A DNA stretch of 52,457 bases, taken from positions 1-52,457 of the forward strand of contig JAFKJY010000108.1 in the NCBI GenBank assembly GCA_017305835.1. The letters are read 5' to 3'. Position numbers and translations under genes: made by a program. Each line of letters opens with the position of its first letter. Position 1 is the stretch's first letter. Source of the DNA: Hyphomicrobiales bacterium. Lineage in GTDB: Bacteria > Pseudomonadota > Alphaproteobacteria > Rhizobiales > Rhizobiaceae. Of this stretch, positions 8,771-16,624 are shown in pieces. Below the pieces are notes generated by a model. The model did no database searches, was not told where the DNA came from, and saw only the letters and a list, made by a program, of their open reading frames with translations.

Positions 8771-8799
8771 TTGACGCAAAGGCGTCGCGCTCCTAAAAC
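8771..8799 (+). promoter_or_regulatory. Probable housekeeping promoter of metA
   Basis: TTGACG (8771-8776), a 17-bp spacer, then TAAAAC (8794-8799). The expected transcription start near 8806 lies just before the SAM-II aptamer, as required for a riboswitch leader. Confidence 0.65.
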
Positions 8800-8810
8800 C
8801 TTGACCCAGA

Positions 8811-8863
8811 CCGTGGTGATTTGGCCGGCCGGCTTGCAGCCACGTAAAACAACTCGCTAAAGG
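8811..8863 (+). promoter_or_regulatory. SAM-II riboswitch aptamer (metA element)
   Basis: Matches the SAM-II consensus closely: stem P1 CGTGG (8812-8816) pairs with CCACG (8840-8844). The loop contains TGATTTGGCCGG and CTTGCAG, and the pseudoknot strand TAAAACAACTCGCTAAAG follows. SAM-II is the classic alphaproteobacterial S-adenosylmethionine sensor that represses methionine synthesis genes. Here it is followed by an intrinsic terminator and metA. Confidence 0.95.
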
Positions 8864-8886
8864 GCCGCTGCGTTCACAATCCGATG

Positions 8887-8919
8887 GACCGGCCGCGCCC
8901 ACCGCCGCCGGTCTTTTTT
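8887..8919 (+). terminator. Riboswitch-linked intrinsic terminator
   Basis: GACCGG (8887-8892) pairs with CCGGTC (8908-8913), followed by six T (8914-8919). It lies between the SAM-II aptamer and the metA ribosome-binding site, so SAM control is probably transcriptional termination. Confidence 0.8.
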
Positions 8920-8934
8920 GTTTGGAGCAGTGCC

Positions 8935-9885
8935 ATGCCTATCAAGATCCCCGACCAGCTTCCCGCCCGCGAAGTGCTCGTGCGCGAGGGCGTCGCCATC
9001 ATGGACGAGGGCACAGCGCTGCGACAGGACATAAGGCCGCTGCAGATCGGCCTGCTCAACCTGATGCCCAACAAGATCCGCACCGAGACGCAGTTCGCCC
9101 GCCTGATCGGCGCCTCGCCGCTGCAGGTCGAGCTGACGCTGGTGCGCATCGGCACGCATCGCGCCAAGAACACGTCGGAGGAGCACCTGATCACCTTCTA
9201 CCGGACGTGGGAGGAGATCGCGGAGCGCAAGTTCGACGGCTTCATCGTCACCGGCGCGCCGATCGAGCTCCTGCCGTTCGAGCACGTCACCTACTGGAAC
9301 GAGCTGACGCGCATCCTCGACTGGACGACGACCAACGTGCACTCGTCCTTCTTCATCTGCTGGGGGGCGATGGCGGCGGCCTGGCACTTCCACCGCATCC
9401 CCAAGCACACGCTGGAGAAGAAGGCGTTCGGCGTGTTCCGCCACCGCAACAACGCGCCGGCCTCGCCCTATCTCGCCGGCTTCTCCGACGATTTCGCGGT
9501 GCCGGTGTCGCGCTGGACGGAGGTGCGGGCGGCCGACATCCCGGCCGGGCGGGGGCTGGAGCTTTTGATGGAATCGAGCGTGACCGGGCCGTGCCTGATG
9601 ACCGAGGCGGCCGGCAACCGGCTCTACATGTTCAACCACATCGAATACGATTCGACCTCGCTCAAGGAAGAGTACGACCGCGACGTCAAGGCCGGCGTCG
9701 AGATCAACGTGCCGCACGGCTACTATCCCGACGACGACCCGTCGAGACCGCCGCTCAACCGCTGGCGCTCGCACGCGCACCTGCTGTTCGGCAACTGGAT
9801 CAACCAGGTCTACCAGACGACGCCCTACCAGATGGAGCGGATCGGGCAGGCGGCGGGCCGGGCGCTGCCGCGCACCGGCACCTGA
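8935..9885 (+). CDS. metA: Homoserine O-acyltransferase MetA (probably acetyl-CoA type)
   Basis: First committed step of methionine synthesis: acylation of L-homoserine. The 316-residue protein has the catalytic cysteine C142 (FFICWGA) and the His/Glu pair in FNHIEYDS near residue 235. Residue 111 is glutamate (TGAPIELLPF); in studied MetA proteins Glu at this position goes with acetyl-CoA use and Gly with succinyl-CoA, so an O-acetyltransferase is predicted despite the common succinyltransferase label. The ATG at 8935 follows GGAG at 8923-8926. Expression should be turned off by SAM through the upstream SAM-II riboswitch. Confidence 0.95.
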   Translation: MPIKIPDQLPAREVLVREGVAIMDEGTALRQDIRPLQIGLLNLMPNKIRTETQFARLIGASPLQVELTLVRIGTHRAKNTSEEHLITFYRTWEEIAERKFDGFIVTGAPIELLPFEHVTYWNELTRILDWTTTNVHSSFFICWGAMAAAWHFHRIPKHTLEKKAFGVFRHRNNAPASPYLAGFSDDFAVPVSRWTEVRAADIPAGRGLELLMESSVTGPCLMTEAAGNRLYMFNHIEYDSTSLKEEYDRDVKAGVEINVPHGYYPDDDPSRPPLNRWRSHAHLLFGNWINQVYQTTPYQMERIGQAAGRALPRTGT

Positions 9886-9905
9886 GCGGGCGCGGCGGGG
9901 GGCGA

Positions 9906-10799
9906 ATGGACGAGGTGCTGGAGATCGCGGCGCGGCTCGCCGGCGTGTTCTACGCGCTGGGCGGGCTGGTCGCGATCCGCGCGATGGCGGTGAGCGAGAT
10001 GCTCGACCGCGCGCTGAACATGATCACGCTGAAGCAGGAGCCGGCCAAGGCCGTGGTGCGGCGCTGGCTGCTCGGCACCGGCGCTGTGCTGACCGGGGCG
10101 AGCGGGGTGGCGGCCGCGCTGCTGTCGTCCTGGGCGGTGCCGCTGTTCGCCGCCAATCTCGGCGCGCAGGCCGGCTGGCTCGCCTGGGCGCGCACGGCGT
10201 TTCCGCCGGAGGACGAGGAGGAAGCCGTCGGCCGGCGGCGCACGACCAATGCGGCGCTGGGCTGCGCGGTGCTGACGCTGCTCGTCCTCTATCTGTGGCG
10301 CGAGGGGCGGCTGGCCGGCCCGCTCGACCCGTGGACGGCGGTGCCGACGGCGGCCGCGACGCTCGGCTACGGCGCCTACCTGCTGCGCAGCCTGTTCTGG
10401 CGGTCGAAGGGCGGCTGGGACGGCGGCGATGACGACGACTACGTGGAGGCGGACGGCGAGGCCGATACGGTCAAGCACCCCTCCCGCATCCGCTTCACGG
10501 TGCATCCGTGGCGCTATCCCATCCTCGATGCCGACGACGACTACCCCTACAACCATTTCGAGCTGCTCGACGTCGAGGTCGCGGACGAGATCGAGGAATG
10601 GCACGACGCCTATGTCGCGCTGTTCATCGCGGCCGGCGAGGGCGCCGAGACCGTCTTCCCCTCGGAGGAAGAGGAGGCCGCGCACCGGGCGAAGGGCGCG
10701 GAGTTCGTCGAATACCTGCGCGGCACCTACGGCCGCGACAACGTCGAGGGCCCGATCTACGTGCCGGTCGCCGACGTGCGGGCCGAATCGGCGTACTGA
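9906..10799 (+). CDS. Unknown multi-pass membrane protein
   Basis: Not recognised. The 297-residue protein has about four hydrophobic segments in the first half (near residues 10-30, 50-75, 112-132 and 142-160), then a very acidic linker (GGDDDDYVEADGEAD) and a soluble C-terminal domain rich in Asp/Glu/Tyr (VHPWRYPILDADDDYPYNHFELLDVEVADEI is its core region, about 198-228). The ATG at 9906 follows a G-rich site. It starts 20 bp after metA on the same strand but seems functionally unrelated. Its last 43 bp overlap the 3' end of the convergent methyltransferase gene. Confidence 0.75.
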   Translation: MDEVLEIAARLAGVFYALGGLVAIRAMAVSEMLDRALNMITLKQEPAKAVVRRWLLGTGAVLTGASGVAAALLSSWAVPLFAANLGAQAGWLAWARTAFPPEDEEEAVGRRRTTNAALGCAVLTLLVLYLWREGRLAGPLDPWTAVPTAAATLGYGAYLLRSLFWRSKGGWDGGDDDDYVEADGEADTVKHPSRIRFTVHPWRYPILDADDDYPYNHFELLDVEVADEIEEWHDAYVALFIAAGEGAETVFPSEEEEAAHRAKGAEFVEYLRGTYGRDNVEGPIYVPVADVRAESAY

Positions 10800-11533
10800 C
10801 GGCCGGTCCGCGTCGCCGCGCCCTGCGGGGCGAGCACCGGCACGAAGACGCGGCGCGAGACGCGCTTGGCCGCCGGCACGCCCTGGTAGAGCCGCTTCTG
10901 CGCCTCGACGATGACGACGCCGGAGAAGATCGGCCAGAAGCGGCGGCCGGCGCGCTCGATGAGCTGGTGCAGCCGCATCACCCAGCGCCGTCGCGAGGGC
11001 GGGAAGTGCAGCGCGTCGGCCCAGGCCGAGGGCGTGAAGTTGGTTTCGCGCAGCAATTCGTTGAGCTGGCCGCGCGAGAACGGCCGGCCGGTGCCGAAGG
11101 GCGTGTGCTCGAAGCGCGCCCACACGCCGCGCCGGTTGGGCGCGACGATGACGATGCGGCCGCCGGGCGCCAGCACGCGCCACATCTCCTTCAGCGTCTC
11201 GTGCGGGTTCTCGGCATGCTCCAGCGCGTGCACGAGCAGGATGCGGTCGACGCAGGAATCGAACAGCGGCAGGTCCTCGTCGAAGATGAGCGCGGTTGCC
11301 GACGGGCCGGCCGGCGGCCAGTTAACCGCCCCTTGCGCGGCCGGCATGAAGGCGAAGACGCGCTCGGCCTCGGCGCCGAAACGGTCGAGCCAGGGGATGG
11401 CGTAGCCCAGCCCGACCAGCCGCTCGTTGGGCAGCCGCGCCCAGACCGAGGCCAGCGCCATCGCGATCGAGCGCTCGGCGAGGCGGCCGAGCAGCGAGCC
11501 GTAGAAGTTCCTGAGGTCGACGATGTCGTTCAT
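10757..11533 (-). CDS. Class I SAM-dependent methyltransferase
   Basis: Methyltransf_11-like protein of 258 residues. The region VDRILLVHALEHAENP and the following ...MWRVLAPGGRIVIVAPNRRG match motifs II-III of class I methyltransferases. The N-terminal motif I is weak. The substrate is unknown. I start at ATG 11533 (NDIVDLRNFYGS), as longer starts add an unrelated tail. It diverges from gloB, an arrangement I recall in other rhizobia. The C-terminus (about 14 codons) overlaps the convergent membrane-protein gene. Confidence 0.87.
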   Translation of the reverse strand: MNDIVDLRNFYGSLLGRLAERSIAMALASVWARLPNERLVGLGYAIPWLDRFGAEAERVFAFMPAAQGAVNWPPAGPSATALIFDEDLPLFDSCVDRILLVHALEHAENPHETLKEMWRVLAPGGRIVIVAPNRRGVWARFEHTPFGTGRPFSRGQLNELLRETNFTPSAWADALHFPPSRRRWVMRLHQLIERAGRRFWPIFSGVVIVEAQKRLYQGVPAAKRVSRRVFVPVLAPQGAATRTGRQYADSARTSATGT

Positions 11534-11676
11534 GATCGGCGCGAGCCTAGCGGGCGGCCGCGCGGCGTTCAACGATCCACGGTGCCGCGCCGACGGGCGG
11601 GGTGGCGGGTCGTTTGCGCCATGCGATGCCGCCGCGCGACCATGCGGATTTGATCCTTGCTCCGCCCCTTGTCCTG

Positions 11677-11725
11677 ACGCATGTCGTTGTCCCGAAACCG
11701 GTTCCCACTTTCGGGCGACATGCGT
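11677..11725. repeat. Dispersed palindromic repeat, copy 2
   Basis: Arms ACGCATGTCG (11677-11686) and CGACATGCGT (11716-11725), with the inner pair CCCGAAA / TTTCGGG. Same element as at 143-191 and 23294-23339. It ends only about 33 bp before the gloB start, so it lies in the gloB leader or promoter region. Confidence 0.8.
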
Positions 11726-11757
11726 TATCGTCCGCCCGCAAAAGCATGGAGGCAGGA

Positions 11758-12525
11758 ATGGCCCTCGAAATCGAACAGTTCATGTGCCGCAGCGACAATT
11801 TCGGCATCCTGGCGCGCAATCCGGAGAACGGCGAGGCCTTCCTCGTCGACGCGCCGGAGGAGGGGCCGATCTTGGCGGCGATCGAGCGGACGGGCTGGAC
11901 GCCCGCGACGCTGCTGATCACCCATCATCACGGCGACCATGTCGAGGCCAACCTGGCGCTGAAGGAGAAGTTCGGACTGACGATCATCGGGCCGGAGGCG
12001 GAGAAGGCGAAGATCCCCGGCATCGACCTGACCGTGCGCGGCGGCGACATGATCAAGGTGGCGGGGCTGAACGTGCGGGTGATCGACACGCCCGGCCACA
12101 CGCTCGGCCACGTCTCCTACCATTTCCAGAAGGAGCAGGTGGTGTTCGCGGCCGACACGCTGTTCGCGCTCGGCTGCGGCCGGCTGCTCGAAGGCACGCC
12201 CACGCAGATGGTGTCGTCGCTGACCAAGCTCGCGGCGCTGCCGCCGGAGACGCAGGTCTATTGCGGCCACGAATACACGCAGTCCAACGCCCGCTTCGCG
12301 CTCACCGTCGACCCGGACAACAAACAGCTCAAGGCGCGCGCCAAGGAGGTCGACAGGCTGCGCAAGGCCGGCAAGCCGACGCTGCCGACGACGATCGGCC
12401 AAGAGCTCGCGACGAACCCGTTCCTGCGCTGGACCGACCCGGCGATCCGCGCCACGCTCGGCATGGAGGGCGCCGACGACGTCGCCGTCTTCGCCGAGAT
12501 CAGGAAGCGGAAGGACAATTTCTGA
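11758..12525 (+). CDS. gloB: Hydroxyacylglutathione hydrolase (glyoxalase II)
   Basis: Hydrolyses S-lactoylglutathione to D-lactate and glutathione, completing methylglyoxal detoxification. The 255-residue length is standard. The metallo-beta-lactamase metal motif THHHGDH is at residues 55-61, followed by DTPGHTLGH, ADTLFALGCGR and CGHEYT, all diagnostic of GloB. ATG 11758 is chosen because GGAGG at 11749-11753 precedes it. A palindromic repeat lies just upstream. Confidence 0.96.
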   Translation: MALEIEQFMCRSDNFGILARNPENGEAFLVDAPEEGPILAAIERTGWTPATLLITHHHGDHVEANLALKEKFGLTIIGPEAEKAKIPGIDLTVRGGDMIKVAGLNVRVIDTPGHTLGHVSYHFQKEQVVFAADTLFALGCGRLLEGTPTQMVSSLTKLAALPPETQVYCGHEYTQSNARFALTVDPDNKQLKARAKEVDRLRKAGKPTLPTTIGQELATNPFLRWTDPAIRATLGMEGADDVAVFAEIRKRKDNF

Positions 12526-12534
12526 GAGGGCGGC

Positions 12535-13206
12535 TCACGTCAGCAGGATCAGCGCGATGAGGGCCTGGGCGAGGTAGTAGGAGGCCCAGACGGCCCAGCC
12601 GAGGCGCGGGCCGGCGGCGGCTTCCGGGGCGAGCAGGAACTTTCGGGTGGCCAGAAGCGCGTCTGAGGCGACGAACAGGGCAGCGCCGGCGGCGATGCCC
12701 CAGCCGGGCACGAGGAGCGCGGCTAGCCCCATGGCGAGGATGGCGGCCGTGTAGGCCGCGACCGGCAGGCGGAGCGCGTCGCCGACCGCGGGCCGCAGCC
12801 GCACCGCCATGAAGGCGCAGACGGCGAGCAAGGCGAGGCCGAGGGCCATCCGCCACGGCTCGCGGGTGACGATGTCCCAGCCCTGCCAGCGGGTCGCGAA
12901 CAGCGCGACATAGGCGAGGTGGGCGAGCAGGAAGGCGGCGAGCCCGGCGAGGAAGGCGCGCTCGCCGCGCTGGGCCAGCGCCGCGTCGCCCACAGCGCCC
13001 AGCGCCAGCGCGGCGGTGAGCAGGAGCGGGCCGCGCTCGACGGCGGAGAGCACGGCGAGCAGGCCGACGGCGGCGGTCTTGGCGACGCTGCGCCGCCAGG
13101 ACGGCTCGCGCGCCTGCGCGAGGCCGTAGAGGACCGCGGCGATGAGCGACAGCAGCAGCAGGCCGTTGGCCGTCGCGGTGACGGCGCCGGGGAAGGGCAG
13201 GCTCAT
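12535..13206 (-). CDS. YhhN family (lysoplasmalogenase-like) membrane protein
   Basis: Protein of 223 residues with about eight hydrophobic helices. The GDAALA stretch near residue 78 and the SDALLATRKF motif near the C-terminus are the conserved acidic motifs of the YhhN/TMEM86 family, which includes lysoplasmalogenases. Substrate in bacteria is unclear. Its ATG overlaps the stop of the YddG-like exporter gene by 4 bp, so the two are coupled. Confidence 0.85.
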   Translation of the reverse strand: MSLPFPGAVTATANGLLLLSLIAAVLYGLAQAREPSWRRSVAKTAAVGLLAVLSAVERGPLLLTAALALGAVGDAALAQRGERAFLAGLAAFLLAHLAYVALFATRWQGWDIVTREPWRMALGLALLAVCAFMAVRLRPAVGDALRLPVAAYTAAILAMGLAALLVPGWGIAAGAALFVASDALLATRKFLLAPEAAAGPRLGWAVWASYYLAQALIALILLT

Positions 13207-14093
13207 GCCGAAGCCGCGTCGGGCGCGCGGCGGCGCAGCAGCATGTTCTTCGCGGCGAGCGCGGCGCCGAAGGTGATCAGCAGACAGGCGAGGACGATGT
13301 GCGGGGTGGCCCGCGTCGCGCCGGCGGCGATCAGGATCAGCGTCGACAGCAGCGGCGCGGCGTAGCTCGCCGCACCTAGCACCTGGATGTTGCCGTGCTT
13401 GACGCCGTAGTCCCAGGTGTAGAAGGCGGCGCCCACCGGCAGCAGGCCGAGCCCGGCGATCGCAGCCCACTCGCCCCAGCCCTGCGGCCAGACGGTCTCC
13501 TCCAGCGCCAGGTGGCAGACGGCCGACAGGATGGCGGTGGCGGCGCAGAACCAGGTGACGGTGTCGGTCGGCACCGACTGGAAGCGGCGCGACAGCAGCG
13601 AATAGGCGGTCCAGACGAAGGCGCAGACGAGGGCCGCGCCGTAGCCCATGGCATAGCGGCCGTCGAAGGACAGGCCGCCGCCATTGGTGACGATCAGGAA
13701 GGTGCCGGCGAGCCCGAGCAGGGCGCCGGCGACATGGTGCCAGCCGAGCCGTTCGCCCGGCATCAGCGCCGAGCCGAGCACGATGAGCAGCGGCCACAGA
13801 TAGGCGATCAGGCTCGCCTCGACGGCCGGCGCGTTCCTGAGCGCGGTGAAGTAGAAGAAGTGGTAGCCGAACAGGCCGCCTATGCCGATCAGCCAGACGA
13901 CGGCCGGGACCGGCTGGCGCTTTGCTGCAGGCGAAGGCGCGGCGAGCCGCGCGACGACGCCGACCAGCGTGCCGATCGTGAAGGCGATGGCCGAGAGCTG
14001 GAAGGGCGGCACCTTGCCCGACAGGTCGGTCAGCAGCGCCAGCATCGCCCACATGGCGACGGCCGTGAAGCCGATCAGGGTCGCGCGCGTCAT
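13203..14093 (-). CDS. yddG: YddG-like DMT-family exporter (EamA domains)
   Basis: Ten predicted membrane helices in two EamA repeats over 296 residues. The blocks VEASLIAYLWPLLIVL and HGNIQVLGAASYAAPLLS resemble the matching parts of the aromatic amino acid exporter YddG. Substrate is inferred, not shown. A 20-bp perfect palindrome (14183-14202) and a longer stem-loop (14111-14160) lie in its leader, suggesting regulation. It is coupled to the downstream YhhN gene. Confidence 0.82.
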   Translation of the reverse strand: MTRATLIGFTAVAMWAMLALLTDLSGKVPPFQLSAIAFTIGTLVGVVARLAAPSPAAKRQPVPAVVWLIGIGGLFGYHFFYFTALRNAPAVEASLIAYLWPLLIVLGSALMPGERLGWHHVAGALLGLAGTFLIVTNGGGLSFDGRYAMGYGAALVCAFVWTAYSLLSRRFQSVPTDTVTWFCAATAILSAVCHLALEETVWPQGWGEWAAIAGLGLLPVGAAFYTWDYGVKHGNIQVLGAASYAAPLLSTLILIAAGATRATPHIVLACLLITFGAALAAKNMLLRRRAPDAASA

Positions 14094-14110
14094 CCTCGCC
14101 TGCCGTTTCC

Positions 14111-14160
14111 GCCGGCTACCGCGCCGGGCGCAGCCGCGTTAGCGCGGGGCGGTAACCGGC
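14111..14160. other. Stem-loop in the yddG leader
   Basis: GCCGGCTACCGC (14111-14122) can pair with GCGGTAACCGGC (14149-14160) with one mismatch. It lies 18 bp before the yddG-like start codon, in its 5' leader. No run of T follows on the minus strand. It may affect translation or be chance in GC-rich DNA. Confidence 0.4.
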
Positions 14161-14182
14161 GCAAGGCCTTGCCGCCAGGCGG

Positions 14183-14202
14183 AATGGTGCGATCGCACCA
14201 TT
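14183..14202. promoter_or_regulatory. Perfect 20-bp palindrome, candidate operator
   Basis: AATGGTGCGA followed by its exact reverse complement, centred on GCGATCGC. It is in the 427-bp space between the yddG-like gene and pstS, about 90 bp upstream of yddG. The rest of this gap (14203-14435) shows no gene I can support. Confidence 0.5.
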
Positions 14203-14435
14203 GGACGCGCCGGAACTTGTGCGGATAGTGAACATAGCGGGCGCCTGCGCCCGCTTCTTCCGGGCGGGCTGAACGGCCGCCGGTCCTATGGGCGGAGCTC
14301 TCAGAGCCCCAACGGGCTTCGTCCGGCGTCGAGCCGGGACCGGGTGCAGAATTGCCAGAACTGGCCACGTTCTCCCGCCCGGCCTTTTTGGCCGCGGACG
14401 GCCTGCCGCGCCGGCGTCACGGAAGCTGCACCGAA

Positions 14436-14469
14436 CTGTCATCGAGCTGTTACAACCGCCGGCTATGGG
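14436..14469 (+). promoter_or_regulatory. Pho box and -10 of the pst operon
   Basis: CTGTCATCGAGCTGTTAC (14436-14453) is two 7-bp direct half-sites (CTGTCAT and CTGTTAC) spaced by 4 bp, the PhoB-binding pattern. A -10-like TATGGG lies 10 bp further on (14464-14469), the expected spacing for a PhoB-activated promoter with no -35 box. It sits 52 bp before the pstS start. Confidence 0.85.
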
Positions 14470-14520
14470 CTGCACGACGCCACGAGGCGTCCACAGAACT
14501 TCCGAACAGGAGTGGCACCC

Positions 14521-15576
14521 ATGACCAGTCTCATCCGCCCGGCCGCGCTGGCGGCCGCCGTCGCCGCCTCGATCGCGCTCGCCGGCGTGCCGGCCGTCGC
14601 GGCCGACATCTCGGGCGCCGGCGCGACCTTCCCCTACCCGATCTACGCCAAGTGGGCCGACACCTACAAAAAGGAAACCGGCATCGGCCTCAACTACCAG
14701 TCGATCGGCTCTGGCGGCGGCATCAAGCAGATCAACGCCCGCACCGTGACCTTCGGCGCCAGCGACAAGCCGCTCTCCGGCGACGACCTCTCCGCCAACC
14801 ATCTCGTGCAGTTCCCGACCGTGATGGGCGGCATCGTGCCGGTGGTCAACATCGCCGGCGTCGAGCCGGGCAAGCTGGTGCTCGACGGCGAGACGCTGGC
14901 CAGGATCTTCATGGGCGAAATCAAGACCTGGGACGACGCGGCGATCGCCAAGCTCAACCCGGACGTGAAGCTGCCCGGCGACGCGATCGCGGTGGTCCAC
15001 CGCTCGGACGGCTCGGGCACGACCTACAACTTCACCTACTATCTCGGCGAAGTCTCGGCCGAGTGGAAGGACAAGGTCGGCGTCGAGGCGAGCGTCGAGT
15101 GGCCGGTGGGCATCGGCGCCAAGGGCAATGAGGGCGTGGCCGCCAATGTCGGCCAGACGGCCAATTCGATCGGCTACGTCGAATATGCCTATGCGCTGCA
15201 GAACAACATGACCCATGCCGAGATGATCAACAAGGACGGCAAGCGCGTGGCGCCGAAGTCCGAAGCCTTCGCGGCTGCCGCGGAAGGTGCCGACTGGTCG
15301 AGCCAGCCGGGCTTCGGCGTGATCCTCGCCAACCAGCCGGGCGTCGGCACCTGGCCGATGACGGCGGCGACCTTCATCCTGATCCACAGCGATCCGGACA
15401 ACGGCGCCGACGCGGCCGAGGCGCTGAAGTTCTTCGACTGGGCCTATGCCAAGGGCGACGAGGCGGCGCTGGAGCTGCACTACATCCCGATGCCCGACGC
15501 GGTCGTCGCCAAGGTCAAGGACGCCTGGAACCAGGTGCAGGCAGGCGGCAAGCCGGTTTACACCCCGACCAACTGA
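14521..15576 (+). CDS. pstS: Periplasmic phosphate-binding protein PstS
   Basis: High-affinity phosphate receptor of the PstSCAB importer. Signal peptide of about 27 residues ending AVA-AD. The mature start ISGAGATFPYPIYAKWAD and the later SGGGIKQI and RSDGSGTTYNFTYYL blocks supply the conserved phosphate ligands. Length is 351 residues. First gene of the pst operon, behind a Pho box, so induced by phosphate starvation through PhoB. Confidence 0.97.
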   Translation: MTSLIRPAALAAAVAASIALAGVPAVAADISGAGATFPYPIYAKWADTYKKETGIGLNYQSIGSGGGIKQINARTVTFGASDKPLSGDDLSANHLVQFPTVMGGIVPVVNIAGVEPGKLVLDGETLARIFMGEIKTWDDAAIAKLNPDVKLPGDAIAVVHRSDGSGTTYNFTYYLGEVSAEWKDKVGVEASVEWPVGIGAKGNEGVAANVGQTANSIGYVEYAYALQNNMTHAEMINKDGKRVAPKSEAFAAAAEGADWSSQPGFGVILANQPGVGTWPMTAATFILIHSDPDNGADAAEALKFFDWAYAKGDEAALELHYIPMPDAVVAKVKDAWNQVQAGGKPVYTPTN

Positions 15577-15636
15577 TCCGAAAATGTCCGGGCGGCGGCG
15601 CAGGCCGCCGCCCGGCTTCACATGCGGGGAAACGGC

Positions 15637-16620
15637 ATGACGGACATCGCAGCAGGCGAGGGCGCGCAATCGGACGGCAGGCAGGCGAGCCTGCGCCGCT
15701 TCGCCCTGTCCGACGCCGCCTTCCGCAACACCACGCGCGCCGCCGCGCTGCTCGTGCTGCTGTCTCTGGCCGGCGTCGCCGTCTCGCTCGTCAACGGCTC
15801 GCTGCTCGCCTTCTCGACCTTCGGCTTCGAGTTCCTCGTCAGCGAGAGCTGGAACCCGGTGAAGGAGAAGTTCGGCGCGCTGGCGCCGATCTACGGCACG
15901 GTGGCGACCTCGCTGATCGCCATGCTGATCGCGGTTCCCGTCGGGGTCGGCATCGCCATCTTCCTGACCGAGTTGTGCCCGCGCCCGCTGCGCCGGCCGA
16001 TCGGCATCGCGGTCGAGCTGCTCGCCGGCATCCCGTCGATCATCTACGGAATCTGGGGCCTGTTCGTGTTCGCGCCCTTCCTGCAGCGGACGCTGCAGCC
16101 CTTCCTGATCTCGACCTTCAGCCACGTGCCGGGGCTGAGCTCGCTGTTCGCCGGGCCGCCCTACGGCATCGGCATCCTGACGGCCGGCCTGATCCTCGCG
16201 ATCATGGTGCTGCCCTTCATCACCTCGATCTGCCGCGACGTGTTCGCATCCGTGCCGCCCGTGCTGAAGGAATCGGCCTACGGGCTGGGGCTGACGACCT
16301 GGGAGGTGACGTCGCGCGTGGTGCTGCCCTATACGCGGGTCGCCGTCGTCGGCGCAGTCATGCTGGCGCTCGGGCGCGCGCTCGGCGAGACGATGGCCGT
16401 CACCTTCGTGATCGGCAACGCGCACCGCATCACTGCCTCGATCCTGGCGCCGGGCACGACGATCTCGGCGGCGATCGCCAACGAGTTCACCGAGGCGACG
16501 GGCGACCTCTACACGTCCTCGCTGATCGCGCTCGGCCTGGTGCTGTTCGTGATCACCTTCATCGTGCTCGCCATCGCCCGGCTGATGCTGGCGCGGCTCA
16601 GGACGAAGGCGGGGAGGTAA
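15637..16620 (+). CDS. pstC: Phosphate ABC transporter permease PstC
   Basis: Inner-membrane permease with about six helices; the EAA-type cytoplasmic loop is ESAYGLGLTTWEVTSRVVLPYT. Length is 327 residues from ATG 15637, preferred over ATG 15622 because the GGGGAAA at 15625-15631 then serves as ribosome-binding site. Partner of PstA; together they form the phosphate channel driven by PstB. The 60-bp gap after pstS has a GC-rich inverted stretch that might limit read-through, giving more PstS than permease. Confidence 0.94.
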   Translation: MTDIAAGEGAQSDGRQASLRRFALSDAAFRNTTRAAALLVLLSLAGVAVSLVNGSLLAFSTFGFEFLVSESWNPVKEKFGALAPIYGTVATSLIAMLIAVPVGVGIAIFLTELCPRPLRRPIGIAVELLAGIPSIIYGIWGLFVFAPFLQRTLQPFLISTFSHVPGLSSLFAGPPYGIGILTAGLILAIMVLPFITSICRDVFASVPPVLKESAYGLGLTTWEVTSRVVLPYTRVAVVGAVMLALGRALGETMAVTFVIGNAHRITASILAPGTTISAAIANEFTEATGDLYTSSLIALGLVLFVITFIVLAIARLMLARLRTKAGR

Positions 16621-16624
16621 GACG

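Noticed and set aside
14288..14524. 78-codon frame upstream of pstS
   Set aside because: It covers the Pho box and promoter and overlaps the pstS start; no family resemblance.
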